This document shows, one piece after another, positions 45,345-53,598 of a DNA stretch of 64,000 bases (within the stretch, counting starts at the first letter, position 1; every line of letters begins with the position of its first letter). The position numbers and the translations under genes are program-made. Source of the stretch: Paenibacillus ginsengarvi (GTDB taxonomy: Bacteria > Bacillota > Bacilli > Paenibacillales > NBRC-103111). The stretch is taken from positions 62,001-126,000 of the forward strand of contig NZ_RBAH01000010.1 in the NCBI RefSeq assembly GCF_003626695.1, written 5' to 3'. The notes below the pieces were generated by a model that ran no database searches, was not told the origin of the DNA, and was given only the letters and a program-made list of their open reading frames with translations.

Positions 45345-45486
45345 CTATCTGGGACGCCGCATGAGCTCCCGTTTCACCCCTCTTAGCGTGATCCCGATCC
45401 ATAGGAGCAGTACCGCAATAACGGGAATGCCAAAATAAAGAAGCCAGGCTATCGTGTTCAGCTTCTTCGGCCGAAATCTGGTTCAT
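45345..45486 (-). CDS. Possible small membrane protein with an apparent frameshift
   Basis: An ATG at 45484-45486 with a strong GGGGAGG site lies out of frame with a convincing downstream frame ending at 45345. That frame reads R-F-R-P-K-K-L-N-T, then a single hydrophobic helix (IAWLLYFGIPVIAVLLLWIG), then a basic tail. The ATG frame alone would give a polar 50-aa peptide with no family look. A single-base indel in the first codons, or a non-standard CTG start at 45461, would join the two. It lies between the transcarbamylase and DUF975 genes. Confidence 0.4.
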
Positions 45487-45542
45487 CGTCGTCCCTCCCC
45501 TGTTATAATAGGCGAGCTTCGCGCTTTATGTCCTCCTTCATC

Positions 45543-46499
45543 TTACTTAATATTTCCATGTTTGTCATGGATTTTTGCGCCAAACAAATGCAGCAGCAAG
45601 CTTTTCTGCACATGCATCCTGTTTTCCGCCTGCTCATAGATGATCGAACGCTCGGATTCGACCAGTTCCTCCTCGATCTCGTACCCGGGGTGAATCGGCA
45701 TGTCGTGCATCAAATACGGACGATATCCGCCCAAGTTGGCACTGTTCACCTGAAACGGCATCATCCGCTCCATTCTCCGAAGCTTCTCCTGCTCGTAATC
45801 CGGATTGCGGAAAAACTCCATATCCACCCACGTGTCGGTATAGAGGAAATCGGTCCGTCTGACGGCATCCGCCAAGTCGCTCACCGTCTCCACATGCCCG
45901 CTCCGGTACGCCTTGTCCATAAGCGCCTCATCCCAGGAAGCCTCGTTCACGATTGGGGTTACCAGCAGCAGCCGAACACCAAGCGTGATGCAGCCTGCGA
46001 TGAGCGAATTGGCCACATTATTGTGAACCCCTACGTATGTGACAGTTACACCCTCGAAGCTTCCCGCGACTTCGTAAATGGTCATCAAATCGGCGAGCGC
46101 CTGGCAAGGGTGGTATTTGTCGCAGCAGCCGTTAATGACAGGAACGGCGGAATACTCGGCCAATTCCAGCAGATCGGCGTGTTTCTTGAGCCGGGCCATC
46201 ATGGCATCGCAGTTTCTCGATGCGTAACGAGCCTCGTAGCGGATTGGCGAAATGCTGAAATTGCTGGAATCCCAGTCCATCGCGGCGGCATAACCGCCCA
46301 TCCGGTGGATGCCCGACTGAAAGGACAAATACGTCCGGGTTGACGTCTTCTGGAACAGCATGAGAAGCCCTTTGCCTTCGCATGCCTTGGCGTAGTTTTC
46401 GGGATTCCGTTTGATCGCGATCCCGGTTTGAATGATCGAATACAGCGTCTCCTTGTCGAACTCTTGCAGCGATAACAAATGTGGAGGCAACTTCCTCAC
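45543..46499 (-). CDS. Aspartate/ornithine transcarbamylase family protein, atypical substrate loop
   Basis: The carbamoyl-phosphate motif S-T-R-T is present in F-Q-K-T-S-T-R-T-Y, and H-P-C-Q-A-L-A-D is the second family motif. Ornithine enzymes carry D-x-W-x-S-M-G near the C-terminus; here the loop is D-T-W-V-D-M-E-F. The amino-acid substrate is therefore uncertain. The open frame reaches 46556, but a sigma-A promoter occupies 46528-46556, so translation must start inside. GTG at 46499 is used here; TTG codons at 46490 and 46478 are alternatives. The protein is about 318 aa, normal for the family. The gene stands alone among non-arginine genes. Confidence 0.78.
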   Translation of the reverse strand: MRKLPPHLLSLQEFDKETLYSIIQTGIAIKRNPENYAKACEGKGLLMLFQKTSTRTYLSFQSGIHRMGGYAAAMDWDSSNFSISPIRYEARYASRNCDAMMARLKKHADLLELAEYSAVPVINGCCDKYHPCQALADLMTIYEVAGSFEGVTVTYVGVHNNVANSLIAGCITLGVRLLLVTPIVNEASWDEALMDKAYRSGHVETVSDLADAVRRTDFLYTDTWVDMEFFRNPDYEQEKLRRMERMMPFQVNSANLGGYRPYLMHDMPIHPGYEIEEELVESERSIIYEQAENRMHVQKSLLLHLFGAKIHDKHGNIK

Positions 46500-46527
46500 C
46501 GCTTTCGGATTAATATTCGTAAAGATG

Positions 46528-46556
46528 AATATATATGCAAAACTAAGCAGTGTCAA
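46528..46556 (-). promoter_or_regulatory. Sigma-A promoter of the transcarbamylase gene
   Basis: TTGACA (46551-46556) and TATATT (46528-46533) on the minus strand are separated by exactly 17 bp. Transcription should begin near 46520, about 20 nt before the chosen start codon. Confidence 0.8.
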
Positions 46557-46562
46557 CCCTCA

Positions 46563-46605
46563 CCAAAAGCCGCAGGCGAATTTGCGTTCGACCTGCGGCT
46601 TTTGA
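46563..46605. terminator. Bidirectional hairpin terminator
   Basis: caaaagccgcagg (46564-46576) pairs perfectly with cctgcggcttttg (46592-46604). It lies about 100 nt after the second solute-binding protein and just upstream of the transcarbamylase promoter. Confidence 0.8.
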
Positions 46606-46701
46606 CTTTGCCGATTGCGGTACTTGCATACACTGCTGCGCCGTTTGTTGCCCGCTTGCCTGTTTACTTTTTAACTGCCTTAATCTACAAGTTCTTCTTC
46701 G

Positions 46702-48039
46702 TTATTTTCCCGCTGCTTTCGCCTCGGCAATTTGTTTATTCGCCTGTTCCGTCGCCTCGCGAGTCGCCGTATTGATATCCTTTTGCTCTTTCAGCACCTT
46801 CGTAAAGATGGTGTACAAATTAGTTTGAGTGATCGCCGTATACTTGGAGAACGGCTCATCCGGCACCGGCGCAAATTGCTTCGGCAGCAGCGCGCCGACA
46901 TTTTTGCCTTTATAAAACGGATTTTCCTGGCCGAACGATTGAACGATGCTTCTGTCCTTCAGAACCGGAAGCAATACGCCCTTCTTGGTGGATATTTCCT
47001 GGAATTCCTTCGATGTTAAATAAGCCATCGCTTCAAACGCTTCTTGCTTATGCTTGGAGGTATTGAACATGGAAATAATGAACGGGTAGGACTGGTAGCC
47101 TACGCCTGGTTTGTCTTTCATGGAAGGGTAGGAAGTGAAGTCCCATTGGTTTTTCAGTTCCGCGAGCAGGTCCTCTCCCAGCAGCGTACCGCCCGGCTCC
47201 AGCATCGCAAGCGTCTGATCCTTCACGAAGGTCGGCACAAAATTCAAATTGCTGGCGCTCAAATCATAGCCGGGAAGCTGAAAATTGCGGAACACATCCG
47301 TCAGGTAGTTTTTAAACGTGCTCGTATCAAATGCGACCTTCTCGCCCGTTGAATCAAACAACTTTTGCGAAACCTGGTTCAACCGCATCAAGTGAACATG
47401 GGAAAGCATAAAGCCGAGATACTGGACATTGCCGTCGAGCCGCGTCAGCCTTTTGTTCAATTCGTACATCTCATCCCAATTCATGCCGTCCTTCGGATAG
47501 GCGACGCCGAATTTATCGAAAATATTTTTGTTGTAATACAGCGTATTAGGAGCCATGTAGATCGGCAGACTGTACAGCTCGTTCTTCGGAGCGAGGCTGC
47601 GCACGACGCCTAAAGCCGACGAATCCAGCTGGTTGAGATCGTACTTGTTTTGTGTAATAAGCGGGGTTAAATCAAATTGCCCTTTAAAGGCACCGATTGT
47701 CGTCTCAAAGCCAGGTCCCGGCGTACTGATGATCAGGTCGGGAACCGTTCCCGCAACGACCAATTCCTCAAGCTGCTTTCCGCTTTTATAGGTAATGGCG
47801 TTAACTTTGATATACGGATATTTTTTCATGATCGGCTCCGCGAAAACCTTTTCATTTTGTTCCTGAGTCCATGTTCCGTTGTAATGGAAAATGGAAATTT
47901 CGACAGTCTCTCTCGGTTTCGGCGCTTCGGCTTCTTTCGGACCGCTGCTGTTCGCCCCGCTGTTTGAGTTACCGCCGCACCCCGCCAGCGTTGTAACCGC
48001 TATCATACTTGCAAGCCATACACGATACTGCTTGAACAT
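46702..48039 (-). CDS. ABC transporter solute-binding lipoprotein (family 1)
   Basis: This 445-aa protein has a lipoprotein signal with T-L-A-G-C near residue 21 and a Ser/Gly/Asn-rich linker after it. Shared family segments are K-K-Y-P-Y-I-K-V, L-Y-Y-N-K-N-I-F-D-K-F-G-V and Y-P-K-D-G-M-N-W-D-E. These make it a paralogue of the binding protein at 42949. AGGAGGG precedes the ATG. No membrane components are nearby. The C-terminus (A-T-E-Q-A-N-K-Q-I-A-E-A-K-A-A) is charged and helical. Confidence 0.88.
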   Translation of the reverse strand: MFKQYRVWLASMIAVTTLAGCGGNSNSGANSSGPKEAEAPKPRETVEISIFHYNGTWTQEQNEKVFAEPIMKKYPYIKVNAITYKSGKQLEELVVAGTVPDLIISTPGPGFETTIGAFKGQFDLTPLITQNKYDLNQLDSSALGVVRSLAPKNELYSLPIYMAPNTLYYNKNIFDKFGVAYPKDGMNWDEMYELNKRLTRLDGNVQYLGFMLSHVHLMRLNQVSQKLFDSTGEKVAFDTSTFKNYLTDVFRNFQLPGYDLSASNLNFVPTFVKDQTLAMLEPGGTLLGEDLLAELKNQWDFTSYPSMKDKPGVGYQSYPFIISMFNTSKHKQEAFEAMAYLTSKEFQEISTKKGVLLPVLKDRSIVQSFGQENPFYKGKNVGALLPKQFAPVPDEPFSKYTAITQTNLYTIFTKVLKEQKDINTATREATEQANKQIAEAKAAGK

Positions 48040-48566
48040 ACTGTTGAACCCTCCTGTTATATAGATATATATAATCTCCTATTCTACCTCCCCCAACTGG
48101 CCCCCCTTATGACCGTCGGACCCGGTTGCGAATAGTGAATAGAAACGAGATTGCAAGTAATATGGCTGATCGGCGTTGGATGGAGATAAGCAATGCGTTG
48201 TCGGTTAAGAAGATTTTCTTTTTTTGAAAATGGCGATCGATCGGGCTTGTCTTGCTTCGAGGAATAACGATTGTCTGACGATGTAATTCAAGGAAAGCGT
48301 TATCAAAAAAGGTGATTGTGACAGGAAAGCTTTTATCGGCTTCGGTTGGACGAGGCTGTGAACGATCTTAGCTGAGTTTAGTCCAATGAGGTTTTTGGTA
48401 GTATGGTCCGACCAATATTTGGTGCGAAGTGAATGTATGATTTATGGTATGTTATGGTCATACCATATTATTTAATTACTTGCTATGATAAACGTTTCCG
48501 CTCCGCTCGTCAATACACATCTGCAAAATTAACCTCCATAAATGTAAAGCTCTTTAATGTTTTATA
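48040..48566. other. AT-rich non-coding region with an inverted repeat
   Basis: About 530 bp carry no convincing gene. The only clear structure is tatggtatg (48443-48451) and cataccata (48459-48467), a perfect 9-bp inverted repeat with a 7-bp centre. It could be an operator or a weak hairpin. A short plus-strand frame around it has no family-like sequence. Confidence 0.5.
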
Positions 48567-48596
48567 CAAAAAAGAGACCGCCCGTAGGCAGTCTCC
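48567..48596 (-). terminator. Terminator of the VOC protein gene
   Basis: gagaccgcc (48574-48582) pairs with ggcagtctc (48587-48595) with one wobble. TTTTTT follows on the minus strand. It lies about 50 nt past the gene's stop. Confidence 0.8.
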
Positions 48597-48644
48597 CCGT
48601 TACCGTTACCGTATCCGAATCGTTCGACCATGTCGGCCCGTTGC

Positions 48645-49064
48645 TTACTGAGCCGGCTTCACTTCATTCGTAATCATCCACAATACGCCGAACTTGTCTT
48701 CGAGCTGTCCGAACAAAGCGCCCCAGAACGCCCGCTCGAGCGGATGGTTCACCTTGCCCCCTTCGGAAAGCTTGGCGAAAGCGGCATGCGCGTCTTCTTC
48801 GGTCGGGAATTCGAGGGACAAGTTGAGCGAATTGCCGGGAACGCTCGGCTCCATGACCGAATCGGTGAAGAAGAAAGGCACCCCGGCCGCAACTATGCTC
48901 AGGTGCAGCACCTTATCCTTGTGCGCCTCGCTGGCTTCTTCGCCCAATGCCTGCCCTTGCGTCACGACGGATACAATCTCTCCTCCGAGCGCCTGCACGT
49001 AAAACTCGGCCTGGGCTCTCGCATCCTCGGATATGATATACGGTGTAAGTTTGGCATTTGCCAT
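48645..49064 (-). CDS. VOC superfamily protein, PhnB/glyoxalase-like
   Basis: About 139 aa. The start K-L-T-P-Y-I-I-S and the pattern Q-A-E-F-Y-V-Q-A-L-G-G match PhnB-like proteins of the vicinal oxygen chelate fold. So does the late W-G-A-L-F-G-Q-L-E-D-K-F-G-V-L-W-M. Activity is generally unproven in this group. GGAG lies before the ATG at 49064; an ATG four codons up (49076) is also possible. Confidence 0.87.
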   Translation of the reverse strand: MANAKLTPYIISEDARAQAEFYVQALGGEIVSVVTQGQALGEEASEAHKDKVLHLSIVAAGVPFFFTDSVMEPSVPGNSLNLSLEFPTEEDAHAAFAKLSEGGKVNHPLERAFWGALFGQLEDKFGVLWMITNEVKPAQ

Positions 49065-49157
49065 CACGATCTCCATCCTCTCTCCATCAACATGGACTTA
49101 TTGTAGCATGTCCCTGTCGCCGAAGTTTCTTACAGATTGCTATTTTTACTCGCTCTG

Positions 49158-49739
49158 CTATTTCAGCCGGGCCCCCAGTTTCTGTATGGCGCTGAGCCAC
49201 TTGGCCCGTTTCTCCGGCGCCGAGGACTTGACCGGACCGATCTCCGTGATGCGGACCGGGTTCACGCCGCAATATTGCAGCGTCGCGCGCTTCATCGCCA
49301 CATGGCCGGCTCGTTTGTAAACAAACCGGTTATACCAGGCCGGAGCGTCCATCGTCACGATAAGACGGGCGGATTTGCCGCTCAGCAGCTTGTCCCAGCG
49401 CAGCGAATTCTTGCGATACTTGTAGGCGAAGCCGGGCAGAAATACCCGGTCGATGAAGCCTTTGAGCAGCGCCGGCATCGTCCCCCACCACATCGGGTAC
49501 ACGAATACGAGGTGGTCCGCCCAGCGGATCGTCTCCTGCGCCATCTGAAGGTCATCCTCCAGTTCCATCCGTTTCCGGTATCCGTATTTCAAATTCGGGT
49601 CAAAGGTCATCCCGCTCAAACTCAGCACTCGCACATCCGCCCCGCTCCCCCCAGCCCCTTTCGCGTATGCGGCCGATAAAGCGCTGCAAAAGCTGTCCGC
49701 ATGGGGATGCCCGTTAATAACCGCCACCTTCGGCTTCAT
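49158..49739 (-). CDS. NAD(P)H:quinone reductase-like flavodoxin-fold protein
   Basis: The ATG at 49739 (GGGAGG 7 nt upstream) gives 193 aa. The same frame is open far upstream but overlaps the divergent regulator gene. The N-terminal FMN-binding start K-V-A-V-I-N-G-H-P-H-A-D-S-F-C and the motif Y-P-M-W-W-G-T-M-P-A-L-L-K-G-F-I-D-R match the MdaB/YwrO/NQO-type family. These carry out two-electron reduction of quinones. It is divergent from an AraC-type regulator gene 135 bp away, which may control it. Confidence 0.88.
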   Translation of the reverse strand: MKPKVAVINGHPHADSFCSALSAAYAKGAGGSGADVRVLSLSGMTFDPNLKYGYRKRMELEDDLQMAQETIRWADHLVFVYPMWWGTMPALLKGFIDRVFLPGFAYKYRKNSLRWDKLLSGKSARLIVTMDAPAWYNRFVYKRAGHVAMKRATLQYCGVNPVRITEIGPVKSSAPEKRAKWLSAIQKLGARLK

Positions 49740-49874
49740 TGCCGTTCCTCCCGTTGTGCTTTTTCGTGGTACAATTAAGCCATTGCCATAAGCATAACGA
49801 TTCGGGAACGGGACGGAAATGAGGATACGCGCCAAAATGGTGCGAAAAGATGCAGATGAGGGAGGGGAGCGTTC

Positions 49875-50891
49875 ATGAGCGGAAACGACGTTCCGGTTTC
49901 CATGTTGCTGCCCGTATGGAAGACGCTGGTGCTCCGGGGATACGATGTCTCCACCTTTTGCCGGTACGCGTCTATCGATCCGGAACTGCCGCATGACGCG
50001 GAAGCTCGCATCGAGACCGCCATGCTGGAGCGGGCGATGGAGGCGGCGGCCGCTTTTACCGGCGATGCTGCGTTCGGCTTGCATCAGGGAAAAAGCGCGG
50101 AGCTGGCGGACTTCGGCATACTGGGATATGCGATGATGCACTCGGGCACTATCCGTGACGCGCTGGAGGCGTACCGGCGGTACAATGTCATCGTGTGCAG
50201 CGAGTACCTGTTCGAATGGGACATTCAAGGGGAGGACGCCTGGATTATGCTGCGGATGCGGGGGCCTGCGCGGCCTTCGTCCCGGCATTGCGCCGAGGAA
50301 GCGATGAGCTCGCTGTATCATGTGATGCTGAAGCTGAGCTGCCGGCCTGTTCCGGTCAAGAACATCCGTTTCGCCCACCCCGCTTTGCCCGGCGCCTTAT
50401 CTGAGCACAAGGAGGTATGGGGGATCGAGCCGCAGTTCGGCTGCGACAGCACCGCCATTCGTATCGGACGGGAAGTGCTCGAGTACTCCGTCGTATGGTC
50501 GGATGCCCGGCTGCGGGCCGTTTTCGAAAGTATGGCGGAGGAAGCCCGCGCGAAGCTCGTTCAAGGCCAGCCGTTCTCGGACAAGCTGTACGAATGGATG
50601 CTCCGCAGCATGCCTTCGTTTCTCCCCTCGCTGCACGAGGCGGCCGGGGCGTTCCGGATGAGCGCGAGAACGCTGCAGGCGAAGCTGAGCCGGGAAGGAA
50701 CCTCATTCAACCGGCTCGTGGGCCGGGTGCGCCAGGAGCTGGCCGCCCTGTACCTCAGCAAGCCGGAGTACACCGTCGGCGAGATCGCCTATCTGCTGCA
50801 TTATTCGGAGCCAAGCGCCTTCCAGAACGCCTTCAAAAAATGGACCGGCCTGTCGCCGGGGCAGTACCGGACCGAAGCGGCCCATTCATGA
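49875..50891 (+). CDS. AraC-family regulator with OruR-type N-terminal domain
   Basis: This 338-aa protein has an N-terminal ligand-binding domain of the arabinose-binding-like type used by OruR/ArgR-like regulators (residues about 10-190, e.g. FGILGYAMMHSGTIRDALEA). The C-terminal AraC HTH pair includes AGAFRMSARTLQAKLSREGT and IAYLLHYSEPSAFQNAFKKW. GAGGGAGGGGAG precedes the ATG. The divergent quinone reductase gene is the most likely target. It ends 13 bp from the convergent MOSC gene. Confidence 0.88.
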   Translation: MSGNDVPVSMLLPVWKTLVLRGYDVSTFCRYASIDPELPHDAEARIETAMLERAMEAAAAFTGDAAFGLHQGKSAELADFGILGYAMMHSGTIRDALEAYRRYNVIVCSEYLFEWDIQGEDAWIMLRMRGPARPSSRHCAEEAMSSLYHVMLKLSCRPVPVKNIRFAHPALPGALSEHKEVWGIEPQFGCDSTAIRIGREVLEYSVVWSDARLRAVFESMAEEARAKLVQGQPFSDKLYEWMLRSMPSFLPSLHEAAGAFRMSARTLQAKLSREGTSFNRLVGRVRQELAALYLSKPEYTVGEIAYLLHYSEPSAFQNAFKKWTGLSPGQYRTEAAHS

Positions 50892-50904
50892 GCGGCGTTA
50901 TTCG

Positions 50905-51639
50905 CTACCCGAACCTGTATACGGGGTCGCCGAGCCGGACCTGACCCGTCTTGACGACGGAGGCGTACACGCCGAAGTTCAGCTCCATTTTCTCATTTAC
51001 GGTTCGCAAAATGCCGGGATCGCGCTTCAGGCTGTCCGGTTCGATCGTAATCATCGAGCAGCGCTCGCAAGGCATATCGACTGACAGCTCCGCCTCGCCT
51101 ATGGCAAGCCGCCGCCCGATCCACTCCTGCTCCCCGTCCGCATCATCCGTCAGCGTTACGACGAAATTCGCCCGGAACCGGCGCGGGTCTACGCGCTGCC
51201 CCCACATTTGCTCGAGCTGGCGCAGCGACCTGTCCGTGACGATCAGGATGCTGCCCGAATCGACGGCCATCTGGCCGTCATTTTCCGGAATGGACGTCCG
51301 GTCCGGGTCATAATGCAGCATCGAGAGGCGGACTCTGGCATGAGGCTGCAGCTCATCCCGCAGACCTTCCTCCCAGCCCCATACGCGGCCATCCGGCGAC
51401 GTTACGTGTAATTGCGCGCTCTCCCCGGTCAGCTTCGCCTTGTAGCCAAGCATGGCCGGAATTTGTCTGGCCGTCACATAGCGGTCCCAGCCTTCCTTCG
51501 ACTCGTCGATGAAAGCGAAGCTGCGGTCTCCGTACAACCCGTATGATGTGACGCTGCACGCCTCCAGGCTTTCGCCGGCGAACGACTTGACGGGGTACCG
51601 ATTCATTTGGCTAATGACGCCTGCCTGCCGTTTATTCAA
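50905..51639 (-). CDS. MOSC domain protein
   Basis: The TTG at 51639 is chosen because GGAGG lies 7 nt upstream, giving 244 aa. The N-terminal beta-barrel start is N-R-Y-P-V-K-S-F-A-G-E. The MOSC domain includes D-M-P-C-E-R-C-S-M-I-T-I-E-P, with the conserved cysteine proposed to carry sulfur, as in molybdenum cofactor sulfurases and mARC-type proteins. It probably binds molybdenum cofactor or moves sulfur. No molybdenum enzyme is seen nearby. Confidence 0.87.
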   Translation of the reverse strand: MNKRQAGVISQMNRYPVKSFAGESLEACSVTSYGLYGDRSFAFIDESKEGWDRYVTARQIPAMLGYKAKLTGESAQLHVTSPDGRVWGWEEGLRDELQPHARVRLSMLHYDPDRTSIPENDGQMAVDSGSILIVTDRSLRQLEQMWGQRVDPRRFRANFVVTLTDDADGEQEWIGRRLAIGEAELSVDMPCERCSMITIEPDSLKRDPGILRTVNEKMELNFGVYASVVKTGQVRLGDPVYRFG

Positions 51640-51677
51640 TAGGACTCCTCCATCCAAAACGATCCTGACGTTGCAAA

Positions 51678-51718
51678 AATAAAAAAAGGCGGCCGCAGAA
51701 GTTATCCCTGGCCGCCTG
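51678..51718 (-). terminator. Terminator of the HTH-GHKL fusion gene
   Basis: aggcggcc (51687-51694) pairs with ggccgcct (51710-51717). The minus-strand transcript then runs into TTTTTTTATTTTT. It lies about 100 nt after the stop of the upstream gene. Confidence 0.85.
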
Positions 51719-51821
51719 CGGACTAATCGTTCCGCTCGGCTGGCTATGCGGCCGCTATTTACATATAGGTTCGGCAAAATCAGCCGGTTTCCTTCCCGGA
51801 CTGCGGACGGCGAATCAGGCG

Positions 51822-52940
51822 TTACCGGACGCTGATGCGCAGTCCCGGATGAGACGCCTCCAGCTCGGCTGCGCGAGCTGCAAGAATATCCGCGTCGAAG
51901 CCGCCGTGGAACAGCTCCGGATCGGGCTGGAACGTGATGCTTGTGCCCGTTTCGTTCGTTTCACCGATGCTCAGAAGGCCGGATTGCGGGATGCCGTACC
52001 GGTACTCCTGGCGGAAAATGCCGCCGTCCCGGCGCACTTCCACGCCGAGTCTGCGGGAAAGCGCATTGACAACGGCGATGCTGATCCCTTTGGCCGCTCC
52101 GGGAGCGAGGAACGTTTTGCCGCCTTGACCGGCCAGCCGCTCCAGCTCCGTCAGCACCGACTGTACAGCCGGCTTGCCGGTCTGCGGCAGAAGCCGCACC
52201 GGTATGCCCCGCCCGTTGTCCGTTACCGTCGCGCTGCCATCGTCGTGCACGTAGATGCGTACCTCGCTGCAATAGCCCGCTTCGTGCTCCAGCACCGAAT
52301 TGTCCACAACCGCCAATAGCAGTTGATGAATATCGTGACCGCCTTGAGCCGCGGCGCCCAAATAGGCGTGCGCCTCGCCGCGGGCTTCCGTCATATCGAT
52401 GAAGTTGCTCGTCTCGATCAGATCCGAAACCGCCGCAAGCAGCAGCAGCAGTTGAAAGCGGCGGTGGGACGGAATCGTATACCGCCCTCCCCGTTCCTCC
52501 TGAACGAGCAGATCCGCACCCGTCAGCGCCTTCAAATGGTGATACAGCTGACCGGTCGTTCCCATCCCCAGCTTCTCCACCAGCTCCACCCCGGTGAGCG
52601 GCTCCTCCCATACCGCGAGCAGCAGGTCAAGCCGCTGCTTATGTCCGATCGCCGCAAGCACCTTGGCTGCTTTCTCGCCGTGAATGCCGAGCAGTTCGTC
52701 CACCTTCCGCTCCTGCGCATCGAATCGGACTGTCTGCCCTCCGGCCGGGTAATGGCCGGAGAAGTATACGACACCCCTGTCCGTTACTTCGCCGGACAGC
52801 TCCGTCTCCGCAGCCGGACGTTCCCTTCCTCCCGCCGCAAGCGGCATCCGCTGCGCGTCCGCCAAACTCCGTACCGCCCGCTCGAGCTCCTCCATTTGCT
52901 TCTTGAGCATATCCAGCTCCGCACCGTAATCCCGATTCAT
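51822..52940 (-). CDS. ArsR-type winged helix fused to a GyrB-like GHKL ATPase domain
   Basis: This 372-aa protein joins two families. Residues 8-30 are a likely coiled coil (MLKKQMEELERAVRSL). Residues about 85-160 are an ArsR-type winged helix (IGHKQRLDLLLAVWEEPLTG, GQLYHHLKALTGADLLV). Residues about 188-345 follow the gyrase B N-terminal ATPase: HDIHQLLLAVVDNSVLEHEA, TVTDNGRGIPVRL, a glycine-rich lid (APGAAKGISIAVVNAL), GIFRQEYRYG and IGETNETGTSITFQPDPE. Asn214, Asp241 and Gly245 fit the ATP-binding residues. The catalytic glutamate of gyrase (E42 in E. coli) is replaced by Ala210, so hydrolysis is doubtful. No transducer or toprim domain is present. I infer an ATP-responsive transcription factor. 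GGAGTG lies 12 nt before the ATG, and the gene is monocistronic. Confidence 0.85.
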   Translation of the reverse strand: MNRDYGAELDMLKKQMEELERAVRSLADAQRMPLAAGGRERPAAETELSGEVTDRGVVYFSGHYPAGGQTVRFDAQERKVDELLGIHGEKAAKVLAAIGHKQRLDLLLAVWEEPLTGVELVEKLGMGTTGQLYHHLKALTGADLLVQEERGGRYTIPSHRRFQLLLLLAAVSDLIETSNFIDMTEARGEAHAYLGAAAQGGHDIHQLLLAVVDNSVLEHEAGYCSEVRIYVHDDGSATVTDNGRGIPVRLLPQTGKPAVQSVLTELERLAGQGGKTFLAPGAAKGISIAVVNALSRRLGVEVRRDGGIFRQEYRYGIPQSGLLSIGETNETGTSITFQPDPELFHGGFDADILAARAAELEASHPGLRISVR

Positions 52941-53220
52941 AAGTACGCGATCACTCCTGTCGTTTGATCCAACATCATAATTATTAAATTACGTAATTAC
53001 GTGTTTACATAAATTATATCGTACTTTACGCTGTATGTGAATAGGTTTAGCACGATTTTGGAAAAAAAACGTCTTTTTGTACTTGGATCCCGGATGACCG
53101 CGGCTTAGCGGCAGTTTTATTGATGTGAAGTCAGTCGCATTTGGCTCATCTATATAACCCATGAAAAGTACGACCTGCCTTACCAGCAGTGGCATTGAGG
53201 AGAGTCTGGCGTCTGAAGAT

Positions 53221-53410
53221 AACGGAACCAAAACTTCCGCTAAACGCTGCATTCCCCGGAATATCCCCCTATAATGGAACAAGAAGTTCCGCTATATCCT
53301 CGGGAAGAGCCGGGTTCGCACCTTTTTCCCGGTTTAACGGAACAGGAACTTCCGTTAACAATCGTTTTCACCCCACCCCCTGTACAATAACGGAACAAAT
53401 ACTTCCGTTG
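53221..53410. repeat. Second cluster of family A palindromes, four copies
   Basis: Four copies of AACGGAACxxxxxCTTCCGTTA-like palindromes occur at 53221-53241, 53273-53292, 53335-53357 and 53388-53410, spaced 52, 62 and 53 bp. They belong to the same family as the cluster at 29784-30008. They lie in a 650-bp gap between the HTH-GHKL fusion and the ASCH gene, which shows no coding sequence. Confidence 0.75.
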
Positions 53411-53492
53411 TATAACTGGCCGGAGGAAGGCTGATCCCTACAGGCACGAGGGAAGCTCCTTCTTCGTATGACCTTAGCGGCATTGTGGAACA

Positions 53493-53544
53493 CCAAAAAA
53501 ACCGTTCGCGGCCAGCTTTGCGCTGAATCAACGACGGCACGGTT
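53493..53544 (-). terminator. Probable terminator of the ASCH gene
   Basis: aaccgt (53500-53505) pairs with acggtt (53539-53544) around an inner stem (gccagcttt region). TTTTTTTGG follows on the minus strand. Confidence 0.55.
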
Positions 53545-53598
53545 CGGGGACGATGCAGCTTTATTGTCAAAATCACCAACCCGCTAAGCAGCGGCTAG

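Noticed and set aside
48433..48651. A 72-codon plus-strand frame in the 48-kb gap
   Set aside because: It has no clear ribosome site, is basic and AT-driven, and runs through the VOC gene terminator.
49158..50378. A 406-codon reading of the quinone reductase gene
   Set aside because: The upstream half is antisense to the AraC regulator. Family similarity and a good ribosome site place the start at 49739.
53221..53410. Possible CRISPR array
   Set aside because: Repeats are short palindromes with unequal sequence, spacing is only roughly regular, and no cas genes or identical repeats are present.
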